The notes: generated by a model not told the origin, from the sequence alone. Positions 15,948 to 24,950 are shown, numbered from the stretch's first letter. The stretch: 37,540 nucleotides of DNA from Crenarchaeota archaeon 13_1_40CM_3_52_17 (GCA_001918745.1 MNGN01000021.1:1-37540), one strand, 5' to 3'. Made by a program: numbers and translations.

Positions 15948-16553
15948 CTACTCACCAAATATGTTTGAAGAGATTGTCGTTAGGAGCTGGTTGTCCAGTC
16001 TTTCGATGCGAGCCTTGAATGAATTGTTGAAGCTCATCTTTCCCTCGGGGTCACTTGCAATTACGCCTCCTAGCTCGTCGATCGCTATCTCAACAGCGAG
16101 GAATTTTGTCCCCTTGGGCAACACTTGTCCCAGAGATTGGAGACTTTTCTTCTCCGTATTCCGAAAGCCAACTTTCACTACTGCGTTGTCTGTTCCGACC
16201 GCCTCAACCGCTTCTAGCGCGAGACGTTTCAATGTCGACTCGAACTGGTCTGTTCTAGCGATGTCCGAGAGACGCTGTTCGACCGATTTGAGAACACTTT
16301 GAACGATCTTGTTCTTCTCTTCAAGGATCCTCAGTCGATTCGCCCTTATTCTGGAGCTTAGGATGCTCCTTCTGATGCTCTCGGCCTCCAAACTGGCTCT
16401 TGATAGAATATCGTTCGCTTCTCGTTGCGCTTGGGCTCGAGACTCTTCTAGAATCTGCTTGGACTTTTCTTCTCCCTGCTCGACGATACCAGCAGCTTTT
16501 AGTCTTGCGTCTGACAGAATCCGATTATGAAGCTTTTCCAGAGACTCAGCCAT
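15948..16553 (-). CDS. atpE: A/V-type ATPase subunit E (peripheral stalk)
   Basis: This 201-residue subunit has a long N-terminal helix rich in Ala, Glu, Arg and Lys (about 1-100) and a compact C-terminal alpha/beta domain. It pairs with subunit H as the stator stalk. The helix contains the usual heptad pattern and the C-terminal part carries LGGVIASDPEGKMSFNNSF, the family's GG---------N-T/SF-hairpin region. The ATG start is 3 bases after the subunit H stop and the gene precedes subunit I. In the common archaeal order E follows K, so its place between H and I is a small rearrangement. Confidence 0.93.
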   Translation of the reverse strand: MAESLEKLHNRILSDARLKAAGIVEQGEEKSKQILEESRAQAQREANDILSRASLEAESIRRSILSSRIRANRLRILEEKNKIVQSVLKSVEQRLSDIARTDQFESTLKRLALEAVEAVGTDNAVVKVGFRNTEKKSLQSLGQVLPKGTKFLAVEIAIDELGGVIASDPEGKMSFNNSFKARIERLDNQLLTTISSNIFGE

Positions 16554-16556
16554 TTT

Positions 16557-16874
16557 TCAACCGCCTAGAACCAATTCAACGGCTTTCTTCGCGGCAACGT
16601 CTTTCCTGTCCTCGAAGAGCTTCTTGTAATTTTCAAGTAGAGAGTCGGTTTCCACGTCTGAGCTTCTCGCGTCAGCCTCCGCCTTCTCCCGCGTTATTCG
16701 AAGCATCTGGACTTTCCGCTGTTCTGCTTCAGATGTTGAGGTTTGCCGAACCTTTTGGGCTTCTTCTGATGCACGAGCCAGAATCTCTTCAGCCCTTAAC
16801 TGAGCTTCTTCGACGATCCGTTTCGCTTGACCCTCAGTTTCCACAATCTTCCTTACAGCTTCGATTCCAGACAA
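16557..16874 (-). CDS. atpH: A/V-type ATPase subunit H (peripheral stalk)
   Basis: This 105-residue, nearly all-helical protein is rich in Glu, Ala, Lys and Arg with a continuous coiled-coil pattern from about residue 8 to 95, as in subunit H/G. It forms the heterodimeric stator stalk with subunit E, which follows directly. The start is TTG at 16874. It is the first gene of the H-E-I-K-C operon, and a TATA box lies about 65 bases upstream. Sequence alone is weak because coiled coils are low in information, but position and length make the call firm. Confidence 0.85.
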   Translation of the reverse strand: MSGIEAVRKIVETEGQAKRIVEEAQLRAEEILARASEEAQKVRQTSTSEAEQRKVQMLRITREKAEADARSSDVETDSLLENYKKLFEDRKDVAAKKAVELVLGG

Positions 16875-16935
16875 GCGATTTCTACTCCAAATACACCATT
16901 AGACCGCGTTTTCGAATGCCCAGTTTAGATGCGCG

Positions 16936-16944
16936 CTATAAAAC
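16936..16944. promoter_or_regulatory. TATA-like element in the divergent ATPase/amidohydrolase gap
   Basis: CTATAAAAC reads GTTTTATAG on the other strand. For the ATPase operon it would place a transcript start near 16913 and a leader of about 40 bases. For the amidohydrolase gene it would place a start near 16967. Which direction it serves cannot be told. Confidence 0.4.
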
Positions 16945-17008
16945 TGTTCGAAGAAGGGTTTTGATACAGTTTCCAACCCTTTACTCTACATACAAGGATT
17001 GGTGAAGA

Positions 17009-17584
17009 GTGCCCGTAAAGATCATTCACCCTGATCACGTGGAAATCGTTGGTCTCGGACGCGTTCTCCTGACCGCTCCACATGCAACGAGCGCTGACGC
17101 AGATCTTCACACCGGACAAATTGTTGAGGAAGCAGCGCTGACTTCTAGGTCGTTTGCCGTCATCGGCAAAGTCGACAAAGAATTCCTGGACTGGAACCGA
17201 ATTCAGTCCGCGCAATCGGAGTTCAGAAAGGGCATCGAAGGATTCGTGTCGGAAGATGGAATTAGGTATATTCTTGACATCCACGGAAAAAAAGAGCCAG
17301 GCGTGGACATTGGGACGGGGCAGACGTGTTCTGAACCGACGACCGAGCTAGTAAGGTCACGGTTGGCCAAAGACTTCACGGTAAAGGTGAACAGCGAGCA
17401 CAAGGGAGACGAACCTGGAAGCGTAATCACAAGCAACAACCGAACAGATGCGAAAGGCAATTTCGCTGTAGAGACTATCCAAATTCGCTTCGGTCATGAA
17501 GAGAGACAGCTTCTGAGAGAGAAGGTGATTATGGACATCTCAGAGATAGCGGACATACTCAACGCGCGACTAGAGCCCTCGTGA
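17009..17584 (+). CDS. N-formylglutamate amidohydrolase-like protein
   Basis: This 191-residue protein shows the metal-site outline of the N-formylglutamate amidohydrolase family: APHA with H25 near the N-terminus and DIHG with D90 and H92. A late VETIQIR segment (E154) stands where the family has E-x-R or E-I-R. It is shorter than typical members of about 250-270 residues, so it may be a compact archaeal version with a different amide or peptide substrate. The start is GTG with GGTGA just upstream. Its 3' end overlaps the convergent nuoN gene by 15 bases. Nothing nearby suggests histidine degradation, where the classic enzyme acts. Confidence 0.65.
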   Translation: MPVKIIHPDHVEIVGLGRVLLTAPHATSADADLHTGQIVEEAALTSRSFAVIGKVDKEFLDWNRIQSAQSEFRKGIEGFVSEDGIRYILDIHGKKEPGVDIGTGQTCSEPTTELVRSRLAKDFTVKVNSEHKGDEPGSVITSNNRTDAKGNFAVETIQIRFGHEERQLLREKVIMDISEIADILNARLEPS

Positions 17585-19039
17585 ACCGACTAGTGCAGCG
17601 GCAGCACTTTGAGCTAGGCGAATCCAAGGGTCGGGGTAAATTCCAATGGCGAAGATCAGAATCGTGGCAGCCCAAAGGACCGCCATATAGACGCGCGGTT
17701 CAGCAATCCTAGACTGATCTTGTGGTTCGTCAAAATACATCCTCTTGATCAACCAACCATAGTAGCTCATGCTGAAGCCGCTGTTAATCAGAGCCGCCAA
17801 CGCTAGATAGCCACCCCAAGTGTAAGGCGAATAGATCGACCCTGTGAACAGCATGACTTTGCTGAAGAACCCATTGAGGGGAGGCACACCGGCAAGGCCG
17901 AGAAAAATTACTGCAATACTCAAAGATGTTTGCGGCATTCTTCGAGATAACCCATTGAAAGAATCGAGATCCGTAATCGACAGCTTGGTTGCAACTGCCG
18001 CCGCAGCGACGAATGCAGCTGTCTTCAGGATTGCATAATTCAGAACGTGAAAGAGTCCGCCGGCCAAACCCAATGGCACATTGGTCGTCGTGAATGGAGT
18101 GGCGAGCGCCATTAGGATGTAACCTGCCTGGGCAATGCTGGAATAGGCGAGGAGTCTTGTGAAGCTCTTTTGCATCAGAGCTGCAACGTTTCCGACACTC
18201 ATTGTCACTACGGCTACGATCGCAAAGGTCGAGTAGAAATCCACGTTGAAAGCTGAGATCCCTACGATGAATACTCGAAAGGCCGCCGCGAATGCTGCCA
18301 TCTTCGCACCGGCGGCCAAAAACGCACCAATCGTCACTGGAGCGCCTTCGAAGGCATCGGGTATCCACATGTGAAACGGAACGACTGCCATCTTCACCCC
18401 GAATCCAACGATAAACAGGACAATCGCGAGGACCCCGAATGGACGAACATCTGGTCCCGCGGTCGATAGAGAGCTTGCAATGGCTGTGAGCCCAGTGGAG
18501 CCAGTGATTCCGAAGACCAGGGAAATGGCGTAAACAAGGAGTGCGGAGGAAAGTGCTGAGAGGACGAAGAATTTCATAGCTGCTTCGTTGGAATTCGGGT
18601 CCTTCTTCCTGAACGCGGTCAGGGCATACGTGGGAATGCTCATCAGCTCCCAACCAACGTAGAGAAGTATAAGATCCATTGAGGCTGCTAGGACAATCAT
18701 TCCGAGGGTCGAAAGGAGCAGAAGGCCGAAGAACGGTCCCTTGTTGGGATCCTCTCGCATGTACTGAAGCGAGGCTATGGTCACGAAGATCGCGACGATC
18801 AGCAGGACTCCTGAGAAGAACAGGGTAAATAGATCAACTTGGAATCCCCCGAAAGATACTGGAGCAGAGCTTGTGAACCCAAGCCATACCGTGGATACCA
18901 GGGCGATGGCCAAACCTAGTATACAGACAAATGGTGCGAAACCGAGCTTCGATTTTTTGAAACGGAGAAAGCCGGCAGGCGTGGCGAGTAGTCCAAACAC
19001 AGCAAGGCTGAGAAAAGGGGTCAGCGAAAGCAGAGCCAA
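17570..19039 (-). CDS. nuoN: Complex I subunit NuoN
   Basis: This 489-residue antiporter-like subunit of the complex I membrane arm has about 14 helices. The pumping residues are visible: the TM5 glutamate in YVGWELMSIPTYAL, a TM7 lysine in GFGVKMAVVPFHMW, and the TM12 lysine in LNGFFSKVMLF, the NuoN/L-type residue where NuoM has Glu. DLILLYVGWELM before and PVTIGAFLAAGAKM after are standard landmarks. The start is TTG 6 bases after the first NuoM-type gene. It is the last gene of the complex I operon. Confidence 0.93.
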   Translation of the reverse strand: MALLSLTPFLSLAVFGLLATPAGFLRFKKSKLGFAPFVCILGLAIALVSTVWLGFTSSAPVSFGGFQVDLFTLFFSGVLLIVAIFVTIASLQYMREDPNKGPFFGLLLLSTLGMIVLAASMDLILLYVGWELMSIPTYALTAFRKKDPNSNEAAMKFFVLSALSSALLVYAISLVFGITGSTGLTAIASSLSTAGPDVRPFGVLAIVLFIVGFGVKMAVVPFHMWIPDAFEGAPVTIGAFLAAGAKMAAFAAAFRVFIVGISAFNVDFYSTFAIVAVVTMSVGNVAALMQKSFTRLLAYSSIAQAGYILMALATPFTTTNVPLGLAGGLFHVLNYAILKTAAFVAAAAVATKLSITDLDSFNGLSRRMPQTSLSIAVIFLGLAGVPPLNGFFSKVMLFTGSIYSPYTWGGYLALAALINSGFSMSYYGWLIKRMYFDEPQDQSRIAEPRVYMAVLWAATILIFAIGIYPDPWIRLAQSAAAALVGSRGL

Positions 19040-19045
19040 TCTAGA

Positions 19046-20536
19046 TCATCTTGCTCCAAGACCAACTATGGTTCCAACCCATTTCTCCACTGTCGGAGCT
19101 ATCACACTCCCTAGTATCGGGGGCGGATACACGCCAAAGATCAACAATGGCACAAGAAAGGCGACAAGAATCAGGATCGAATGAAGATGCAGCTCGTTCT
19201 TGGGGCCGACCGGGGGTGTCATCGCCACGCGCCGAAGCATCCAGAGGAAGTATCCGACAGTCAGGGCTGGAGCGACTATGGCGATTGCGAAGAGATAGCT
19301 CACGCTGAGAGCACCCTGGATCACGAGGTATTCGCTGATGAAGTTGGCAAACCCGGGAACCGCCATAGCGGCCATCGAGGCCAAGAAGAGAAGTGAAACC
19401 GTCTGAGGCATCTTCCCTCTTAGTCCTTTGAGTTCGTCGATATTCCTGGTGCCTGTGTGTTCATGGATGTATCCAGACATGAGGAAGAGCATTCCGATAG
19501 CGAGTCCATGGCTGAACATCTGAAAGACTGCTCCTGAGACTCCTGCAACTGTTGCAGTGAATGCTCCGAGGAGAACGTAGCCCATGTGATTGACGCTGGT
19601 TAGGGCAATCATTCTCTTGATGTCCTTGGCGACCAGTGCGACTGAGGCACCGTAGATCATTGTGATGAGGCCGATGGTGGTAAAGTAGGGCCAGAGAACA
19701 CTCACCGCCTTAGGGAAGAGTAGCAAGTTGTACCTGATCAATCCATAGCCTCCCATCTTGAGAAGCAGGCCGGCAAGGAGAACGCTTACCGGTGCAGGGG
19801 CCTCCACGTGAGCATCAGGTAACCATGTGTGAAGCGGAAATATGGGAAGCTTCACCGCGAACCCGACGAAGGTCGTGACAGCTACTGCGAGCTGGAGAGG
19901 CAGTGCAAGATTCGGGATCCTGACTGCGAGGACATCATAATCAAACGAGGGACCTCCAGGATAAGCCGAGGTTCCAGTCCACGCGTATAGAGCAAGAAAA
20001 CCGAACAACATCACCGCGCTACCGGAATATGTGAAAATGAGGAATTTCAGGGAAGCATATCTTCGTCGTGGTCCGCCCCAGATTCCGATGAAGAAAAACA
20101 TTGGAATGAGAACGATCTCCCAGAAGAGATAGAATAGAATCAGGTTGAGCGAGGTGAAGACGCCGATGATTCCGGTTTCGAAGATGAGAAAGAGAGCATA
20201 ATATTCGGCATGTCTGAATGTTATCTGATCCCAAGATCCCGCGGCCGACAGGAGGCTTAGGAATGTGGCTATCATCAGGAGCGGGAGGCTTATCCCGTCA
20301 ATCCCGACTTTGTAGTTGAGGCCGAAAGACCCAGCCCATGGAGCGCTCTCAGAGAGCTGGAATCCTGCTTGGCCATATTGGAAAACTACTAGAATTAGGA
20401 TTGAGATAGCGAAGACGATAGCGGTCGTCCCCACTCCCAGAATCTTTGCCATTTTCGGGTTCTTCCTGCCGAGCAGAAATGTCGGTGCTGCGAGGACCGC
20501 GGGGAGAAATATTGCGATTGATAGGAGTCCGATCAC
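19046..20536 (-). CDS. nuoM: Complex I subunit NuoM (copy next to nuoN)
   Basis: This 496-residue antiporter-like subunit keeps all standard NuoM residues: E140 in FYLFWEIVLIP (TM5), K229 in FAVKLPIFPLHTW (TM7), K260 in LLLKMGGYG (TM8), the His in MFSHGLAIGM, and a TM12 glutamate in FANFISEYLV. HVEAPAPVS matches the usual HVEAPTPVS. The start is GTG, directly after the nuoL stop. This copy is the more canonical of the two NuoM-type proteins in the operon. The gene sits between nuoL and nuoN. Confidence 0.93.
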   Translation of the reverse strand: MIGLLSIAIFLPAVLAAPTFLLGRKNPKMAKILGVGTTAIVFAISILILVVFQYGQAGFQLSESAPWAGSFGLNYKVGIDGISLPLLMIATFLSLLSAAGSWDQITFRHAEYYALFLIFETGIIGVFTSLNLILFYLFWEIVLIPMFFFIGIWGGPRRRYASLKFLIFTYSGSAVMLFGFLALYAWTGTSAYPGGPSFDYDVLAVRIPNLALPLQLAVAVTTFVGFAVKLPIFPLHTWLPDAHVEAPAPVSVLLAGLLLKMGGYGLIRYNLLLFPKAVSVLWPYFTTIGLITMIYGASVALVAKDIKRMIALTSVNHMGYVLLGAFTATVAGVSGAVFQMFSHGLAIGMLFLMSGYIHEHTGTRNIDELKGLRGKMPQTVSLLFLASMAAMAVPGFANFISEYLVIQGALSVSYLFAIAIVAPALTVGYFLWMLRRVAMTPPVGPKNELHLHSILILVAFLVPLLIFGVYPPPILGSVIAPTVEKWVGTIVGLGAR

Positions 20537-22627
20537 TTAGCTGGCCCCGACGACGAACAACATGTAAGCGAGCAGGAGGATTATGCCAATTGCGAACCCG
20601 ATGACGTATTGCTCCGTCACCCCAGACTGAAGCCTTCGGAGAAGGTTGCTGAGCCTGGACCCGTACGATGCTACCTCGTTTGCTGCTCGGTCTACAACCT
20701 GAGTGTCGAGTTGATCACTCGCCCGTGAATAGTCCATTATGTCTCGACCAATTGTGTTGTTTAGCCTGTTCCAGATCCCCTGTTCAACGTAAGTGTAGAG
20801 TCCTTGGCTGGCCGCGAGTAAGCCTGAAACGAAGACTTTGTAGTAGATGGCATCGAGATACCAGCGTTTGTATAGGAATCGCTGGATCGGGTTCATGTCA
20901 ATTTTGACAACATAGTTTTTCCGGAAGTAAAGCAGGTAGGCAATTCCACCCCCAACAATCGCGGCAGCTGTGCTCACAGACAGCAAGAGGAGGTCAGTAA
21001 GGCCCGAAGCTGAGCTGACTACAGCAGGAAACTTGTAGACTGTTGAGCTGAAGGTACTCGCAACATATGTGGTCAGAGGACCGCTGTAGAGTGGATAAGC
21101 GAGTCCCAAGCCTAGACTGCCAAGAGCGAGAAGCAGGTAAGGAATGAGCATCGTAAGGCCAGCTTCGTGTGGATGCTTTCCACCTTCCATGAGGTCCTCA
21201 ACATGCTTGCTGGGCTTTCCGGCAAGTGTGATGCCCAACATTCGAACGGTGTAGAAACCGGTAATGAATGCTGTGAGGAGAGCTAGTCCGTAGAGGATGT
21301 ATTGTCCTCCGAGGAAGCTCAAAGAAAGTATCGCGTCCTTCGTCCAGAACCCGCTGAAGGGTGGAATGCCCATCAAGGAAAGCCCTGCCAACAGCATTGA
21401 AGCGGAGGTAAGCTTCATGGCCTTCGCCAGTCCTCCCATTTCGTCCATGAAACGAGATTCTGCAACGTGTAACACCCATCCCGCGGCTAGGAAAAGTGAG
21501 GCCTTGAATACAGCGTGGCTGAGAAGATGAAAGAGTCCAGCAGAATAGCCTGCGAGAAAGTTAGCGCTGAGCCCCGCGATTCCGAGGGCCAGCATCATGT
21601 AGCCGATCTGAGAGACGGTCGAATAGGCTAGTACCTTCTTTATTTCGCGAGCGACTGCGGCCTGACTGGCAGCTAAGAGTGCTGTAAACGCCCCTATCCA
21701 GGCGATGACTCCGAAGAATTGGTACACTTGGTTGAACTGAGAGAGGGCGATGAAGAATACGGGGCCCATCCTCCCGGTAAGGAAAACTCCGGCCTTTACC
21801 ATTGTTGCGGCGTGTATTAACGCGGAAACTGAGGCTGGACCGGTCATTGCATCCGGGAGCCATTCCTGCAAGGGAAACTGCGCCGACTTCCCGATCGGTC
21901 CTCCGAAGAACAGTAGAGCGGTAGGAAGTAGAAGACCTAGGCGAGCCAGATTTGCAGCCCAGCTCCCTGAGCTACCTAGTTGCGCTACGAGTTGGTTGTA
22001 GTTGAAGGTCCGCGCGAAGGCGAATATCAGAAAGATTGCTATCAGCAAAGCGATGTCTCCGATTCTTGTCATCACGAACGCTTTCATCCCCGATTTCGTC
22101 GGTGAGTATTCTTCCGAAACGCCTAGGGCTGTGTCGCCGGGGCTACCTACCCAGTACTTCGGCTCGTCGCGGTAATAGTGACCAATCAGTGCATAGGAGC
22201 AAAGGCCCACCCCTTCCCAACCGAAGAACATCATCAGGAGGTTGTCAGCGAGGACGAGCAGTAGCATGTTTCCGATGAAGAGGTTCATGAAGAACCAATA
22301 TCGTGTCAGGCCGAATTCGCCTTTCATGTATCCAATGCTGTAGATCATGATGAGAAGGCTGATCCATGCGACGATGTTCGCCATGAAGAGGCTGAGGGGA
22401 TCGACTAGAACTCCGGCAGTGATGTTGAGAGATGGAATCCACGCGACGGTGTAATCTCCAGCCGCGACCGTCAGCGCTGTTACCGTCGCTAACACCGCTG
22501 CTACAAAGGTAAAACCAACTGCTGCTATATCACGAACTCTAGAATGAATCTTGGCGAATAATGGGGTGAGAAGCGCGCCAACAAGGGGCGTCACCCAGAT
22601 GAGCCATGCGAGAAGAGAGCTAGCCAA
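20537..22627 (-). CDS. nuoL: Complex I subunit NuoL with long C-terminal lateral segment
   Basis: This 696-residue distal pump subunit begins with the NuoL core: FFGWEGVGLCSYALIGHY, the EWLPDAMTGPASVSALIHAATM stretch, HLLSHAVFKASLF, and a TM12 lysine in FSGFWTKDAIL. After the last core helices the protein has the lateral-helix region. YLDAIYYKVFV at about 590 is followed by a polar, helix-forming stretch up to RRLQSG at 664, then the terminal membrane helix. About 70 residues separate these two landmarks, longer than I recall for ordinary NuoL. A longer strut would be needed to span an additional NuoM subunit, which this operon encodes. The start is TTG 4 bases after the upstream NuoM-type gene. 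Confidence 0.93.
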   Translation of the reverse strand: MASSLLAWLIWVTPLVGALLTPLFAKIHSRVRDIAAVGFTFVAAVLATVTALTVAAGDYTVAWIPSLNITAGVLVDPLSLFMANIVAWISLLIMIYSIGYMKGEFGLTRYWFFMNLFIGNMLLLVLADNLLMMFFGWEGVGLCSYALIGHYYRDEPKYWVGSPGDTALGVSEEYSPTKSGMKAFVMTRIGDIALLIAIFLIFAFARTFNYNQLVAQLGSSGSWAANLARLGLLLPTALLFFGGPIGKSAQFPLQEWLPDAMTGPASVSALIHAATMVKAGVFLTGRMGPVFFIALSQFNQVYQFFGVIAWIGAFTALLAASQAAVAREIKKVLAYSTVSQIGYMMLALGIAGLSANFLAGYSAGLFHLLSHAVFKASLFLAAGWVLHVAESRFMDEMGGLAKAMKLTSASMLLAGLSLMGIPPFSGFWTKDAILSLSFLGGQYILYGLALLTAFITGFYTVRMLGITLAGKPSKHVEDLMEGGKHPHEAGLTMLIPYLLLALGSLGLGLAYPLYSGPLTTYVASTFSSTVYKFPAVVSSASGLTDLLLLSVSTAAAIVGGGIAYLLYFRKNYVVKIDMNPIQRFLYKRWYLDAIYYKVFVSGLLAASQGLYTYVEQGIWNRLNNTIGRDIMDYSRASDQLDTQVVDRAANEVASYGSRLSNLLRRLQSGVTEQYVIGFAIGIILLLAYMLFVVGAS

Positions 22628-22631
22628 GTGT

Positions 22632-24137
22632 CTATGATCCCACTATTGCTCTTGCAGCGGAAAGGAGTCGGCCGAGTATGGGTTCAGGATAGATACCCAG
22701 GATTATGGTAACGATGCTAAGGGTGATGAGAGGAAGAGTGATTGTCCAGGGCGCTTCCTTGACATTAGAGGTGTCCGAGTTTGGCGCTCCGAAGAAGATC
22801 TTTTTCATTGCCATCAGAGAGTAACCCGCAGTAAGGGCAGTGGCAACAATTCCCAGTGCCGCGATTACAAGGCGATATTCGGAGGCAGTATCCGTCGCTC
22901 TTACGAATCCACCTTGGAACAGGAAGAATTCGGATAGGAAGCCGTTTGTGGAGGGCAGGCCTGCGAGGGTCAGAGAGCCGATGAAGGCAGCGGTGGCCGT
23001 GATTGGCATTTTGCTGGCGAGTCCTCCGAGCTTGCTTAGGCTTCTCTCGCCGCGGACCTGAAGCATAACGGCGCCAACGACGATGAAGAGTATTCCTTTG
23101 GCAGTGCCATTGCTCACGTACTGAAACATTGAGCCAGAAACCCCAAACGAGTTGAATGCGGCGAGCCCGAACAGAATGTAGCCCATCTGGCTGATACTCG
23201 AATATGCAAGGAGTCTCTTGATGTCGTCTTGCACCAATGCCATCGCGCTACCGTAGATCATCGTAATGAGAGCCCACCCTGCAAAGAAAGCAGAGAAAGT
23301 GAGAAAGGCCTGCGGAAAGATCGTCATGACTATTCGAACGGTCGCGTACCCTCCTATCCCCGTCATGGCAGCAGCCAGAATAGTACTGATTGGAGTAGGC
23401 GCCTCGGCATAGGCTGATGGAAGCCAAACGTGAAGTCCGAACTGACCTATTTTGACAAAGAACCCGAAGCACATCGTTCCAACGATTCCAAGGCGGAGGG
23501 TTGTCGAAATGAGGCCTGGATTCACAGCGAGATTGCTGATGACGAGATCCATGTCGGTAGCGCCGGTCAGATAGGCGGTAACTAGTATTCCGACGAGGAG
23601 CACTAGCGCTCCTACATGGGTCCAGATGAAGTAAGTGAGCGAAATTCTCTCTTTCTCGCCGTATCCCCATTCAGCGATGAGGAAGAAGGAGGGAACAAGC
23701 ATGATCTCAAAGAAGAGATAGAACTCGATCAGGTTTGTGGCCAGAACAGTCCCGATCATTCCCAGGGAGTAGAGCGCGAACAGACTGTAGTAGAGGCCGT
23801 AGCGTCCTGGATCGTTGCCTATCCGTTGATGCATATAGGGGACGGAGAAGAGAGAGACCAGCGCCGTTAGGAGGCCTATGATGAAGAGAATGGGAAGGCT
23901 CAGATTGTCAACTCGGAAGCCAAAGTTTCCAATTGGAGACCATGAATATAGTTCCTGGTAGGTCCCTTGAGGGGACCCCGAACCTTGAAGCGCAGCGTAT
24001 AGGACCGTAACGAGCGGGATTAGAAGGAAGATGAAAGAAACGAATCCGGTTTTCTCTGTTAGCTTTTTAGAGAGAGCGTAGAGGATTGGAATCGCTAGCA
24101 GCGGCACGAGTATTGCGCCAATTAGAAGCAGTGTCAT
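22632..24137 (-). CDS. nuoM: Second NuoM-type complex I subunit, divergent at TM8
   Basis: This 501-residue antiporter-like subunit is NuoM-type by its TM12 glutamate (NGFLSEFFLF). It has E144 in FYLFFEIMLVP and K229 in FGFFVKIGQFGLHVW. It differs from the other copy in three places: the TM8 lysine is replaced by Gly (AMTGIGGYA, position 260), the usual SHG is SNG, and HVEAP is YAEAP. So the proton path may be altered or the missing charges supplied by a neighbour. It lies between nuoK and nuoL, where thaumarchaeal operons carry their single NuoM, so which copy is the extra one is unclear. The start is ATG at 24137. Confidence 0.9.
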   Translation of the reverse strand: MTLLLIGAILVPLLAIPILYALSKKLTEKTGFVSFIFLLIPLVTVLYAALQGSGSPQGTYQELYSWSPIGNFGFRVDNLSLPILFIIGLLTALVSLFSVPYMHQRIGNDPGRYGLYYSLFALYSLGMIGTVLATNLIEFYLFFEIMLVPSFFLIAEWGYGEKERISLTYFIWTHVGALVLLVGILVTAYLTGATDMDLVISNLAVNPGLISTTLRLGIVGTMCFGFFVKIGQFGLHVWLPSAYAEAPTPISTILAAAMTGIGGYATVRIVMTIFPQAFLTFSAFFAGWALITMIYGSAMALVQDDIKRLLAYSSISQMGYILFGLAAFNSFGVSGSMFQYVSNGTAKGILFIVVGAVMLQVRGERSLSKLGGLASKMPITATAAFIGSLTLAGLPSTNGFLSEFFLFQGGFVRATDTASEYRLVIAALGIVATALTAGYSLMAMKKIFFGAPNSDTSNVKEAPWTITLPLITLSIVTIILGIYPEPILGRLLSAARAIVGS

Positions 24138-24143
24138 TGGGGT

Positions 24144-24452
24144 CTATCCTTTCAGCTTTGATAGTTTCGACAGGTCTATGTCGGTGTTCAGTCTGGAGAC
24201 GAGGATGATTATCGAGAGCCCGACAGCCGCTTCCATCGCGGCGAGTGCGATGGTGAACAATACGAGGACTTGCCCGGTGACTATGGGAGGATTGCGCAGG
24301 CGGGCGAAGGCGATTATGTTCAGGTTGGCCGCGTTGTAGATCAACTCAACGGAGAAGAGAATGCGAATAGCGTTCCGTTTCGTCGTGAGACCATAGATTC
24401 CGATGCCGAGCAGGATTGTTGATACGGCGAAGAAACTCGACAGAGGCTCCAA
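24144..24452 (-). CDS. nuoK: Complex I subunit NuoK
   Basis: This 102-residue, three-helix subunit forms part of the link between the quinone site and the pump subunits. The two buried glutamates are present: E36 in FSVELIYNAANLN and E74 in AAMEAAVGL. The start is TTG at 24452, 3 bases after the nuoJ stop. Length and helix positions are normal. Confidence 0.92.
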   Translation of the reverse strand: MEPLSSFFAVSTILLGIGIYGLTTKRNAIRILFSVELIYNAANLNIIAFARLRNPPIVTGQVLVLFTIALAAMEAAVGLSIIILVSRLNTDIDLSKLSKLKG

Positions 24453-24455
24453 TTC

Positions 24456-24950
24456 CTACTCCCCCCTATCCGTCTTCGACAGAGCCAACGCACCGATTAC
24501 AGCAGCAGCCATGACTAGAGACATGAATTCTAGTGGAACGCCGTAACTCTTCAGGAGAGAAGTACTAAACAAAGAGAGAGCGCATCCGGATCCGCACGAG
24601 TCTGGTCCCGGAAAGGCCGTTGCGTTAGCCAGCGCCCCGGTCATCCCCAGCAGCAACGAAACGAGCATGGCAGCGAGAAGTGATACGCGTTTCAGCCCCA
24701 GCGGGGTTTCACCCTTCTTCGGCCCAACGAGCATGACAGTGAAAAGGATCAGAACTACGACTGCGCCGATGTACACTGCAATCTGAAACCAGCCAACATA
24801 AGCTGCGTCCAGAAGAAAGAACAACCCAGCCACTCCGAGGAAGGCGATTCCAAGTGCCGCCGCTCCGTAAACGAGATCTCTTGCTTCGATCGCGAGGATC
24901 GCAGCGCCGATCGTTACTGCCGCGAATGCTAGAAACAAGAGGTCTGTCAT
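24456..24950 (-). CDS. nuoJ: Complex I subunit NuoJ
   Basis: This 164-residue, five-helix subunit begins MTDLLFLAFAAVTIGAAIL. It has the family's long glycine-containing helix 3 (YVGWFQIAVYIGAVVVLILF), where NuoJ has a pi-bulge and the GA-V-VL-LF pattern. The frame is open well upstream into nuoH, but that part is not hydrophobic. The ATG at 24950, 8 bases after the nuoH stop, gives the normal start. The C-terminal end EFMSLVMAAAVIGALAL is typical. In Thaumarchaeota-type operons nuoI normally stands before nuoJ; it is absent here. Confidence 0.92.
   Translation of the reverse strand: MTDLLFLAFAAVTIGAAILAIEARDLVYGAAALGIAFLGVAGLFFLLDAAYVGWFQIAVYIGAVVVLILFTVMLVGPKKGETPLGLKRVSLLAAMLVSLLLGMTGALANATAFPGPDSCGSGCALSLFSTSLLKSYGVPLEFMSLVMAAAVIGALALSKTDRGE

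Noticed and set aside
17784-18653. Antisense-frame protein of 289 residues within nuoN on the same strand
   Set aside because: Same region as NuoN in another frame; rich in Arg, Cys, Ser and His with no domain, typical of a shadow frame.
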